Positions 17,265 through 25,316 of a stretch of 43,016 nt of DNA are shown here, piece after piece. The notes beneath the pieces were generated by a model that worked only from the letters and a program-made list of their open reading frames with translations, ran no database searches and was not told where the DNA came from. This DNA is from Cytophagales bacterium (GTDB taxonomy: Bacteria > Bacteroidota > Bacteroidia > Cytophagales > Spirosomataceae). The translations under genes were made by a program, and so were the position numbers. Location: assembly GCA_013298215.1 (NCBI GenBank), contig JAAFKE010000033.1:1-43016 (forward strand), read 5' to 3'. The first letter of the stretch is position 1. The number at the start of each line of letters is the position of its first letter.

Positions 17265-20200
17265 TTCGCTTTCTTCTGAAACGCCTCCTTGAACCTGCCG
17301 TAGTCCATTGTAACCGAAAAGCCGAGGCCCGTTTCGACGATAAATCCTTCCAAAACCGATTGAAATTGATTTTTGCGAAAGGCTTTGAACAAATACCGTC
17401 CGTCGTCGGTCAGTTTGTAATTTACGGTGATGTTGTCGAAGACTTCGGTGGGGTTGCGGGAGATTTTCGAGGTGTTTTCCAACTCAAAATTTCGCCCTAC
17501 TTTCACTTCAATCTTATCGTTAAAAAACGCCTTCGAGAGCCCCAAATTCAAATCGGTTCGCGCGCTGGACTCGCCGTTGAAAAAATCTTGGGTAGAGGCC
17601 AAATTGATGTCCAAATTCACGCCTTTTATCAAGTCGGAGGCAAACCTGCCGAGTTGGTCAGACAAGATTTTGCTCACGCTTTGCCGCGCAAACGCTTCGG
17701 CATTGACACCCCCGCCGCGGCCCGAAAAGAAATCGGTAGATTTTTCGGAAAAGAAACGGTTCAAGACCAACAGCGCGAAAACCTGCTTGTTTACGTCGTT
17801 GGCTTCTAAGGCATTAAGTCGAGCTTTTACGTTGGTAATGAGTTCGTTAGACACCAGATTTTGCTTGTCGGCCACGCGAATATTGAAAGATACGTTGGGA
17901 CTCGACAGCCGCCCCGCCATGGTGAGCAGCACCTCAAAATTCATTTTTTGGCGGTAAATATTCTGGTTGCTGCTCACTTCGTTTTGCATCAGGTCCAGCG
18001 GCGCGGTGTTGGTAGTATAAATGGCCGTGATGTTCAAATCGGCCTTCATGGGGTCGCCCGTCCAAGTGATATTACTGCCTTTCTGAATCGAAAATTGGCG
18101 TTTCAGCACCTCAAAAGTCAGGCCGTAGCTGCCTTCGGTGAGGTCGTATGAACCCAATATGAAGGGCTGGCCGGCGGCGTTTAGGCCCACGTTGAGGCGG
18201 GCTTTGCCCTTCACTTTTAGGTTGTCGCCGTTTATTTCGTCCACCACAATCGTAAACTCCGACTTGTCGTCGGCTTCGACGTTGAGCGATATTTCGGACA
18301 CAAAATCGTTGGCAAAAACCGCGTTTGTGAGGCTGTCGGCGGCGGGGGTTTCGGGAGCTGTTTTTTTCTTATTTACAAACACCACCACGCCTTCGCTCTC
18401 GGCTTGTTGGTCAAAACTGCTGGGCACAATCACCGAAATCGCGCTTTTTTCGCGTATTTTGATGTCGCCCTCAATCTTTGCTTTCGACGACACGCCCTGT
18501 AAACTCAAATTGGCATCAATAATGCCCTTTCCATAAAAAAAATCGTTGTCTTTTCGGGTCGAATTCAACGCCATGAAGTTTTTGGTGTCAATCGTCAAGT
18601 CGTATTTCACCAACGGAATGTTGCTCAATCCCACCGTTCCGTTCACTTTCAGCGGCTGGTTGAGCGTGTCCGTTACCGTAAATTGCTTTAAACGAACGGT
18701 TTGGCCTTCAAAAAGCACTTTTTGGTCGTCAATCAAATACCGACTGCCCAACTGCGCCACCTCAAAACCTACTTTGCTAAAATTCAGACTCCCCACCAAC
18801 TGCGGACTCGTCGGCACGCCTTTGATGGTGGCTTGGCCGTTGAGATTGCCCTGGGCGCGGCGCAGTTGCCCAAAACTAAACGCTTGCACGGTTTCGGCAC
18901 TCAACTTATTGATAATGAGGTTTAAGTCGAGCGCGTTTTTGGTTTTTAGATTATAATTTCCCGTCAGCAGCAGGTCGTTGTTTTGGTTCAACAAAGCCGC
19001 CCGCACCGTGATTTTATTGGCCGTTTCGTTAAACACGTGCGCTTCCAAATCGCCAATGGCCGTTTTCTGAAAACGGAAATCTTTCACGGCCACGTCGCCC
19101 GTGAAAAACGGCTCGGCCACGTAGTTGCGCAGCACAATTTTGCCGTCTATTTTGCCACCCGTCAACGTAGAATCGGCCCCAAAAAGCGCCACAAAATTCC
19201 GAATATCCAAGTTGCTGGTTTCAATGCCAACGGGGCCGTTTGGCTGGTCGGTGGTGCTGTTGGCAGTTAGCTTTTGCGGGCCGTTTTCGATGTTAAAATT
19301 ATTGACCAACAAACCCGCTTTACCATACTGCGCAAATCCACTAGAATCTACTTGCCAAGGTGCGTAATTGAGCAACAAGCCGCCCTCTTTTAAGCGCACT
19401 CGGTACTGATTATCAACACTTTGCAACAGTCCCGCCACGGCGTGCCGTGGGGCCTCTACCGAGTCTTTGAAGACCGCATTAAAGGTCGCGGTGTTGTTGC
19501 TCACGTCGCCCGTCAGACTGGTTTTTCTGATGCTGAAACTTGTTAAATTGATGCCGTCCAAACTGCTTTCGTAGCGCAAATTGCGGGCATCGCCCCGCAG
19601 TTCAACGGCGGCTTTCACGACCTGGATTGTGTCGTATTCTAAGTAGGGCAACGACAAACTGGCCGTCAAAATGGTATCGGCTTGGCTGTTCAAATTGGCC
19701 GTCAGTCGGGACGCATCTAAGCGCGAAAGCCCTGGCAAAAAGGCTTGCAAAATCGGGTGTTTGGCAAAAGTTGCGTCAATGGTCAAGTCGTAGGGCTGCG
19801 CAACGGGCTTGTACGCCACATCGGGCAAAACAAAATAGCGATTGATGCTGCCAACGAGGACATCGGACAGTCGCAAATAATCAAAATGGCCGCTCAAATT
19901 GGCTTTCAAAAAGGGCGCGTCCACCGTTATTTCCTTGCCTTTGGCGTTGTTGGCAACCGTCAGCGTGGTTTTTTCGATGGGAATGGATTGGTCATCTTTC
20001 AGCAAAACACCGTTGTTCACCACAATCGTCCCGCTCGGATTGTCGGGGTTGGTGTCTGGCATATCTACCAAAATATTGCCCCGAATGCCCAAGTTTTCGG
20101 CGTAAAAACCGAGCGGTTTTAGGTTCAATTGGGCAATTTTAACGTTGCCTTCCACGCGCGGAAAAGGCGTAGAAAGGTCGATTTTTGAGTCAATATCAAG

Positions 20201-22207
20201 CGCAACGTTGGGGTCTTTGATGTGGCCGTTTATCTGCGCGATTTGGTTGGACAGACTGCCTTTCAACGTCGCATTTTGGTAGTTATATTTCTGAAATTCA
20301 GCTACTTGTACGGTTGCGTCAATGGTGGCGGTCATTGTTTTGGGGTCAATGCCCACGCCTTTGATGGCCGCCGAAAGCGTTATTTTTCCTATCTGGTCGG
20401 GTTGTTTCAAAAATCGCCCCATCTCAAAATTATCAAACGCCAATACGCCGTCGTATTGTTGGTTTTTGGTGGCGGTCATGTTCTTCAATTTTCCCGCAAA
20501 CGACGCGCCCCCCAAATCAGATTTCAGGGTTGTGTTGAGCGTTAAGTCGTCTATTTTTCCGTTTATGTTGCCCACCACCAACACCCGCTGCGGCAGTTCG
20601 ACGCTGGCTGGAATAGACCCTTTTGGGGCCATTTTCAACAAATCGTTTTTGGTGACAATCAGCTCATTGACGGTCAAATTCAACGTTGTTTTCTCGACAT
20701 TGGGCAAGCCTACAATTTGCCCTTGCAGTTTTAGGGTTGCTTGGTCAAAACCACGCACCGAAAAATCCGAAACCGTCAAGTTATTGACCGTTCCAGTGGC
20801 TGTGCCGTTCAACTTCAAAATCTCTTTTTCGTTTCCTTTGAAAGGCGGCGTTTCGGCCAAATTTGGGGCCAACAACAAAATATCTTTGAAGGCCAATTGG
20901 GAGTTTTGGAGGCGTGTTTTGAGCCGCGCTTTGCCAATATTTTTTGTGAGTTCGTCGAGTGAGGCGTAGTTCAACACAAACTCGTCGCGCAAGGTGGATT
21001 GCGGGGTTTTGAGCAACAGTTTTTTCAAAAACGTTTGGCGGTTGGTGTAGGCAAAATCGGTTTGAAGCTGCTGCAACTCAAAACCCGATTTTTCTTTGAA
21101 CGACCCGCTGTAAATCCAACCCGACGTTTTGTTTTCGGAATAATACAACCGTTCCGAATTTAATTTTAAATTGCTTATTTTCAAGTTGTTATAATCCAAT
21201 CCTCTTTTTTGAAAAGGTTGATTCAAGTCTTGGTATTGAATGTTGTTGCGGTCGAACATTACTTTGTCCACCCGCACTTGCCAGTTGTTGGGCGCAGATT
21301 CAGCCGCCGAAACGGGCGACTTAGCCGCTTTTTGCCACTTTAAAAAACGAACCGACGCATCGGTTTTGTAAAGTTCAACCGTTTTGAAGTGGATTCTTTG
21401 GCCCGACAAATCCATTTTTTCGCCGCGCACCCGCAGTTGGCCTAACTGTATTTCATTGACCAATTGCGCCGCTTCTTGGTTGATTGTGGCCTTGATATTT
21501 TTGGCCTCAAATTCCGAAAAAGCCAAATCCAAAGGGTCAGAAACCGACTCCACCGACGGCGATTGGACGGCGACGGCGGGATATAGACGCAGGTCTATGT
21601 TGCCACCGTTGAGGGCGAGTTTGTTGAGGTGGTATTTAGAAGCGGCAGGGTTGAAGTCGTCGAAAGACGTTTGCGCGTCGGCGAGGCGTACTTTTGCGTC
21701 TATACCCGCCAGGTCGTCGAGGTATTTTATGGCTACGTTTTGGAGTTTTATTTGGCCAATTTGGTACAAAAACGGGACACTTTTAGCGGTGTCCGTGGCG
21801 GGAGTTTTGGTTTCGAACGCCTCTAAAATGTACGCAAAGTTGAAGGCCGTGTCGGGCAGCGTCCGTTTGATGTTTACTTTGACGTTTTGCAGGTTCACGG
21901 CGTTGATTGTCAGGTGGTTGTGGAGCAAACCCCACATATCCATATCCACGTAAAGCCGTTGCCCTGCCAAGAGGGTGTCGCCGTGGTTGTCGCTAAAATA
22001 AACGCCTTGCAGCTCAATCCAGTCGGGGATTTTGTAGGTTATTTTTTCAATATTGAAGGGTTTATTGAGCTTTTTTTTGAGATACGAAACGACTTGTTGG
22101 GTCAAAAACGCCTGCCCCACCGTAGTCTGAAAATAGAAAGAAACCCCGCCCAGCAGCAGGGTTATAACTAAAACAATAAGAGCAATTATCTTAAAAAATT
22201 TACGCAT
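17261..22207 (-). CDS. tamB: TamB/AsmA-like inner-membrane-anchored translocation protein
   Basis: 1648 residues. A single N-terminal membrane anchor (about residues 6-28) is followed by a very long periplasmic region of repeating beta-rich segments, such as the many 'L.V.G.I.D' and 'GNYNLKT' type repeats. The C-terminal ~350 residues form the DUF490/TamB domain ('GSYDLTEGSYGLTFEVLKRQFSIQKGSNITWTG', 'LSDQLGRFASDLIKGVNLDINL', 'EVKVGRNFELE'). TamB proteins bridge the periplasm as a hydrophobic groove that moves phospholipid and helps outer-membrane protein assembly with TamA/TamL. Length is within the usual 1,200-1,700. The gene overlaps tamL by ATGA. A terminator-like hairpin sits 13 bases upstream of its ATG (see 22220-22257). 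Confidence 0.92.
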   Translation of the reverse strand: MRKFFKIIALIVLVITLLLGGVSFYFQTTVGQAFLTQQVVSYLKKKLNKPFNIEKITYKIPDWIELQGVYFSDNHGDTLLAGQRLYVDMDMWGLLHNHLTINAVNLQNVKVNIKRTLPDTAFNFAYILEAFETKTPATDTAKSVPFLYQIGQIKLQNVAIKYLDDLAGIDAKVRLADAQTSFDDFNPAASKYHLNKLALNGGNIDLRLYPAVAVQSPSVESVSDPLDLAFSEFEAKNIKATINQEAAQLVNEIQLGQLRVRGEKMDLSGQRIHFKTVELYKTDASVRFLKWQKAAKSPVSAAESAPNNWQVRVDKVMFDRNNIQYQDLNQPFQKRGLDYNNLKISNLKLNSERLYYSENKTSGWIYSGSFKEKSGFELQQLQTDFAYTNRQTFLKKLLLKTPQSTLRDEFVLNYASLDELTKNIGKARLKTRLQNSQLAFKDILLLAPNLAETPPFKGNEKEILKLNGTATGTVNNLTVSDFSVRGFDQATLKLQGQIVGLPNVEKTTLNLTVNELIVTKNDLLKMAPKGSIPASVELPQRVLVVGNINGKIDDLTLNTTLKSDLGGASFAGKLKNMTATKNQQYDGVLAFDNFEMGRFLKQPDQIGKITLSAAIKGVGIDPKTMTATIDATVQVAEFQKYNYQNATLKGSLSNQIAQINGHIKDPNVALDIDSKIDLSTPFPRVEGNVKIAQLNLKPLGFYAENLGIRGNILVDMPDTNPDNPSGTIVVNNGVLLKDDQSIPIEKTTLTVANNAKGKEITVDAPFLKANLSGHFDYLRLSDVLVGSINRYFVLPDVAYKPVAQPYDLTIDATFAKHPILQAFLPGLSRLDASRLTANLNSQADTILTASLSLPYLEYDTIQVVKAAVELRGDARNLRYESSLDGINLTSFSIRKTSLTGDVSNNTATFNAVFKDSVEAPRHAVAGLLQSVDNQYRVRLKEGGLLLNYAPWQVDSSGFAQYGKAGLLVNNFNIENGPQKLTANSTTDQPNGPVGIETSNLDIRNFVALFGADSTLTGGKIDGKIVLRNYVAEPFFTGDVAVKDFRFQKTAIGDLEAHVFNETANKITVRAALLNQNNDLLLTGNYNLKTKNALDLNLIINKLSAETVQAFSFGQLRRAQGNLNGQATIKGVPTSPQLVGSLNFSKVGFEVAQLGSRYLIDDQKVLFEGQTVRLKQFTVTDTLNQPLKVNGTVGLSNIPLVKYDLTIDTKNFMALNSTRKDNDFFYGKGIIDANLSLQGVSSKAKIEGDIKIREKSAISVIVPSSFDQQAESEGVVVFVNKKKTAPETPAADSLTNAVFANDFVSEISLNVEADDKSEFTIVVDEINGDNLKVKGKARLNVGLNAAGQPFILGSYDLTEGSYGLTFEVLKRQFSIQKGSNITWTGDPMKADLNITAIYTTNTAPLDLMQNEVSSNQNIYRQKMNFEVLLTMAGRLSSPNVSFNIRVADKQNLVSNELITNVKARLNALEANDVNKQVFALLVLNRFFSEKSTDFFSGRGGGVNAEAFARQSVSKILSDQLGRFASDLIKGVNLDINLASTQDFFNGESSARTDLNLGLSKAFFNDKIEVKVGRNFELENTSKISRNPTEVFDNITVNYKLTDDGRYLFKAFRKNQFQSVLEGFIVETGLGFSVTMDYGRFKEAFQKKAK

Positions 22208-22219
22208 AAATTACCGTAA

Positions 22220-22257
22220 AAACCCCGCAAACGGGCAACGCCCAACTCGCGGGGTTT
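22220..22257 (-). terminator. Terminator-like nested hairpin between the LolA-like gene and tamB
   Basis: On the minus strand a 9-bp stem (22257-22249 with 22228-22220; AAACCCCGC paired to GCGGGGTTT) encloses a second small stem GGGC/GCCC (22240-22243 with 22233-22236). It is followed by a short T run. It begins 10 bases after the LolA-like stop codon and ends 13 bases before the tamB ATG. It therefore looks like the LolA-like gene's terminator and also lies in any tamB leader. Confidence 0.7.
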
Positions 22258-22266
22258 GGCACAAAA

Positions 22267-22998
22267 CTAACGCTTAAAAACAGTGGCATCAAACGCGGGG
22301 TTGAACACAATTTGGGTGCCTAATCGCACATTTCGTTTGTCGATACTGCTGAAATACGTCCCTGTTGAAGGATATTTGATTCCAAAAGCAGAAGCAACAT
22401 AATTGGTAAGCTCCTTCGTAATTTCTTCGCCAGCGCTCAGTTTTTCGACTGATTTGACTAACAAATGGGTGGTTGTGTCAAAGTACAAATCGTATTTGAT
22501 GCCTGGCCCTGCCAATTCTACGCGCTGCACTTGCTGTTTTCCGAGAGTTTCTACGCCCACGTAAGTGGCAATGTAGTCTTTGCTTTGGTAATTATAAAAA
22601 GGTGAGAACCAGTCCAATGCTTCTCTTTTCATGCTCATTTTTTCTCGGTCGTTCAAGTCTTTGGTTTCATAGACAATGGCCTTGTCGCGGCTGCCGAGCG
22701 GCACTCTAAAAAACGCATCGGTTGGATTGACGGCGTAGATAAAACTCCGTTTCATGATGGTTTTGGTTTTGAGCATGGCCGCGTCGGGCAGCGATGCTTT
22801 AACTTCCATGTCAAAATCGCTGGCGGCATTAGACACAAAAGACTGTTTCATGGTGTAGGTTGTTACGCTGTCCCACAGCGTTTTGCCACCCGTAGCCGCA
22901 AAATAATCGTTAAAAACCGAGTCGGCGGTGGTTTGGGCAAAAACATTAACCACCAAAATGGTCATCAATGCGACAGAAAGGCTTATTTTCTTGTTCAT
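22267..22998 (-). CDS. LolA/outer-membrane lipoprotein-sorting-like periplasmic protein
   Basis: 243 residues with a clear signal peptide (NKKISLSVALMTILVVNVFAQ). The body follows the LolA-like half-barrel pattern: an N-terminal 'ADSVFNDYFAATGGKTLWDSVTTYTMK' helix and strand, then 'YELAGPGIKYDLYFDTTTHLLVK'-type strands (the visible core is 'GPGIKYDLYFDTTTHLLVKS'). Similar proteins are annotated as outer-membrane lipoprotein-sorting or DUF4292-like. Whether it carries lipoproteins is not shown by the sequence. Its position directly upstream of tamB-tamL fits an envelope-assembly role. A terminator-like hairpin separates it from tamB. Start: the ATG at 22998. Confidence 0.7.
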   Translation of the reverse strand: MNKKISLSVALMTILVVNVFAQTTADSVFNDYFAATGGKTLWDSVTTYTMKQSFVSNAASDFDMEVKASLPDAAMLKTKTIMKRSFIYAVNPTDAFFRVPLGSRDKAIVYETKDLNDREKMSMKREALDWFSPFYNYQSKDYIATYVGVETLGKQQVQRVELAGPGIKYDLYFDTTTHLLVKSVEKLSAGEEITKELTNYVASAFGIKYPSTGTYFSSIDKRNVRLGTQIVFNPAFDATVFKR

Positions 22999-23072
22999 GT
23001 TGTTTTTTGTTTGTGATGCTATTCCAACGCCAAAGTAGGCATTATCGTTTATTTTGCCTCTAAATTCTACTT

Positions 23073-23183
23073 TTACGCCTTCCCTTCCAAATTTTGGCCC
23101 CGCCTTACAAGTTCCGCATATTCTTTCGAGAGTTCGTTTATTTCTTGTGCGGTTTGTGTTCTACGTTCATGGCGGCGTTGCAT
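23073..23183 (-). CDS. Possible 36-residue charged small protein
   Basis: ATG at 23183 (or GTG at 23189), TAA at 23073-23075. The translation is rich in Arg, Glu and Gln, helix-like, and includes 'TAQEINELSKEYAELVRRG'. It does not look like random AT-rich intergenic translation. There is an in-frame stop six codons upstream of the ATG. It points toward the LolA-like gene and ends 74 bases before it. It could be a real small protein, the relic of a lost gene, or chance; nothing confirms translation. Confidence 0.25.
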   Translation of the reverse strand: MQRRHERRTQTAQEINELSKEYAELVRRGQNLEGKA

Positions 23184-23226
23184 GGCCACGGTAGTTACTT
23201 TTTAAAAATATGTCAAGTTTTGCTTT

Positions 23227-23260
23227 GTAACTATTTGATTGTTAAATGGTTACGAAATAA
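23227..23260 (+). repeat. Dispersed 27-bp imperfect palindrome, copy 1
   Basis: Starts GTAACTATTT and ends AAATGGTTAC at 23253; the two arms pair at 9 of 10 positions or better with G-T. It is followed by GAAATAA. It is 21/27 identical to the copy at 34845-34871 plus an identical 7-base tail. It is intergenic, about 120 bases before the GH20 start. Confidence 0.5.
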
Positions 23261-23381
23261 TTCATACATTCAACATTATTGCTCAATTAATAGGTAAATG
23301 TGCCTATTTTTTGCCTTTATTGTAGGCTACAGCGCAGCCAAGTACCGCGAGTTTTAGTACGTTTTTAACCAATTTTTATCC

Positions 23382-25265
23382 ATGAAAAACCCACTGTTTC
23401 TTTTCGCTTTGTTGGTATGCTTGCAGGTGCGGGCTCAGACGAGCGTCTCGCTCATTCCGCAACCCGTTGAATTACAGGTACTTGTCGGTAGTTTCGTGGT
23501 TGATGCCAAAACAACCATAAGTTTTACAACGCCCGAGGCCAAAAAAATGGCCGACGCGCTGGCCCAAAAACTGAGTGCCGCCACGGGGTTTAGTCTGGTG
23601 GCCAAGAACGGAACCGCTGGCACCATAAAGCTACTGCTCAACCAAACGCCCAACGCCCAGCTGGGGCGCGAGGGCTACACCCTCGAGGCAACAACGAAGG
23701 GCGTGGTTTTGCAGGCCAACCAAGCGGCGGGGCTGTTCTACGGCGTGCAAACGATGCTGCAACTTTTGCCCAAAGAGATTGAAGGCAAGGGCGTTGCGAA
23801 GGTCAATTGGGTTATTCCAGCCCTGAAAATAACCGATTATCCGCGCTTCGGCTGGCGCGGAATCATGTTCGACGTGAGTCGGCATTTTTTTAGTAAAGAC
23901 GACGTAAAAAAATACATTGACCAGTTGGCCAAACTCAAATTCAATACCTTTCACTGGCACTTGACCGACGACAACGGCTGGCGAATTGAGATAAAATCGC
24001 TCCCAAAACTAACTGAAATAGGCGCGTGGCGGGTGGCCAGAACGGGGCACTACGGCGACCGTGCCGAGCCCAAAGAAGGCGAGGCCGCTACCTACGGCGG
24101 GTTTTATACCCACGACGACGTTCGGGAGATTGTGCAGTTTGCCGCCGACCGCAACGTCACGATCGTGCCCGAAATAGACGTGCCTGGCCACAGCATGGCG
24201 GCCCTGGCGGCTTACCCAGAGCTGAGTTGCACCAAAGCCAAGGTGTACGTAAACCCAGGTACGCCGTTTTCGGACTGGTACGGCAACGGTACTTTCAAGA
24301 TGAAGGTCGAGAACACGCTCAATCCGTCGGACGAGAAGGTGTACGAGTTTTTGGACAAGGTTTTTACGGAGGTAGCCGAGTTGTTTCCCAACCAGTATAT
24401 TCACGTGGGCGGCGACGAGTGCTACAAAGGTTACTGGCTGCAAGATGCTGGCTGCCAGGCGTTAATGAAAAAATTGAACATCAGACACGTGGAAGACTTG
24501 CAGGGGTATTTTATGAATCGGGTAGAGCAGATTTTGGCCAAGAAAGGCAAAAAACTGCTTGGTTGGGACGAGATTTTGGAAGGTGGTATTTCTAAAAGTG
24601 CCACCGTGATGAGCTGGCGCGGCGTGAAGGGCGGCATCGAAGCCGCTCATTTGGGGCACGACGTGGTGATGACCCCAACCACTTTTGCCTACATAGACTA
24701 CAACCAAGGCGATGTGTCGGTTGATCCGCCGATCTACGCCAACCTGCGCCTCCAAAAAACGTACAGTTTTGAGCCCGTACCCGAGGGCGTGGAGGCCAAG
24801 CATATTTTGGGTGGGCAGGGAAACCTGTGGACCGAGCAGATTCCGAACCTCCGCCATGCCGAGTACATGACCTACCCGCGCGGTTGGGCGTTGGCCGAGG
24901 TTTACTGGTCGCCGAAGGCGGCCAAAAACTGGCCCAATTTCGTAGAAAGAGTCGAAAATTACTTCGACCGGGCCGACGCGGCAGCGGTCAATTATAGCCG
25001 AGCCATCTACGACCCAATCATAAAAATAACCCACGGCAGCAGCGGCAAGCTGGCACTCGAAATGGAATCTGAAGCCCCCAACCTGAGCATCTACTACACC
25101 ACCGACGACACAATGCCCGACCAGTTTTCGCCCAAATACGGTACTCTTGTCGCCCTACCCGACGGCCCAATCACGCTGCGGGTGCAGGCGTTTCGCAACG
25201 GCAAGCCAATTGGCCACCTCATTACTTTGAAGCGGGCTGACCTCGAAAAACGGATTGGGAGATAA
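23382..25265 (+). CDS. Secreted beta-N-acetylhexosaminidase, glycoside hydrolase family 20
   Basis: 627 residues. Releases terminal N-acetylhexosamine from chitin-derived or glycan substrates by substrate-assisted catalysis. A signal peptide (KNPLFLFALLVCLQVRAQ) precedes the GH20b N-terminal domain (about 20-150). The (beta/alpha)8 catalytic domain follows, with 'GWRGIMFDVSRHF', 'FNTFHWHLTDDNGWRIE' and 'HVGGDEC'. D345-E346 form the catalytic pair. The last ~70 residues ('LSIYYTTDDTMPDQFSPKYG') form a chitobiase/hexosaminidase C-terminal Ig-like domain. No lipobox or T9SS tail is seen, so it is probably periplasmic. A second, unrelated hexosaminidase (GH3) is at 31168-32904. It converges with the ThiF gene across a shared terminator. 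Confidence 0.95.
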   Translation: MKNPLFLFALLVCLQVRAQTSVSLIPQPVELQVLVGSFVVDAKTTISFTTPEAKKMADALAQKLSAATGFSLVAKNGTAGTIKLLLNQTPNAQLGREGYTLEATTKGVVLQANQAAGLFYGVQTMLQLLPKEIEGKGVAKVNWVIPALKITDYPRFGWRGIMFDVSRHFFSKDDVKKYIDQLAKLKFNTFHWHLTDDNGWRIEIKSLPKLTEIGAWRVARTGHYGDRAEPKEGEAATYGGFYTHDDVREIVQFAADRNVTIVPEIDVPGHSMAALAAYPELSCTKAKVYVNPGTPFSDWYGNGTFKMKVENTLNPSDEKVYEFLDKVFTEVAELFPNQYIHVGGDECYKGYWLQDAGCQALMKKLNIRHVEDLQGYFMNRVEQILAKKGKKLLGWDEILEGGISKSATVMSWRGVKGGIEAAHLGHDVVMTPTTFAYIDYNQGDVSVDPPIYANLRLQKTYSFEPVPEGVEAKHILGGQGNLWTEQIPNLRHAEYMTYPRGWALAEVYWSPKAAKNWPNFVERVENYFDRADAAAVNYSRAIYDPIIKITHGSSGKLALEMESEAPNLSIYYTTDDTMPDQFSPKYGTLVALPDGPITLRVQAFRNGKPIGHLITLKRADLEKRIGR

Positions 25266-25277
25266 GCGAAATGGAAT

Positions 25278-25316
25278 AAAAAACGGCTTGGTCAAACATC
25301 CAACAAGCCATTTTTT
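25278..25316. terminator. Bidirectional terminator overlapping the end of the ThiF-like gene
   Basis: The left arm AAAAAACGGCTTG (25278-25290) pairs with CAAGCCATTTTTT (25304-25316) except for one C/A mismatch, around a 13-base loop. An A-run on one side and a T-run on the other suit termination in both directions. It follows the GH20 stop by 12 bases, and its right arm lies inside the last codons of the ThiF-like gene. Confidence 0.7.

Larger units (their letters stand above)
22999..23381. other. 383-base intergenic region between the LolA-like gene and the GH20 gene
   Basis: Divergent region. It holds a small candidate ORF on the minus strand (23073-23183) and a 27-bp imperfect palindrome with a GAAATAA tail (23227-23260). 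It ends in an AT-rich leader before the GH20 start. No promoter with a convincing box spacing was found for either gene, although promoters must lie here. Confidence 0.6.

Noticed and set aside
23094-23297. 67-residue plus-strand open frame in the LolA-GH20 gap
   Set aside because: The translation is a hydrophobic/Cys mix covering the palindrome and the antisense of a better small ORF; no coding character.
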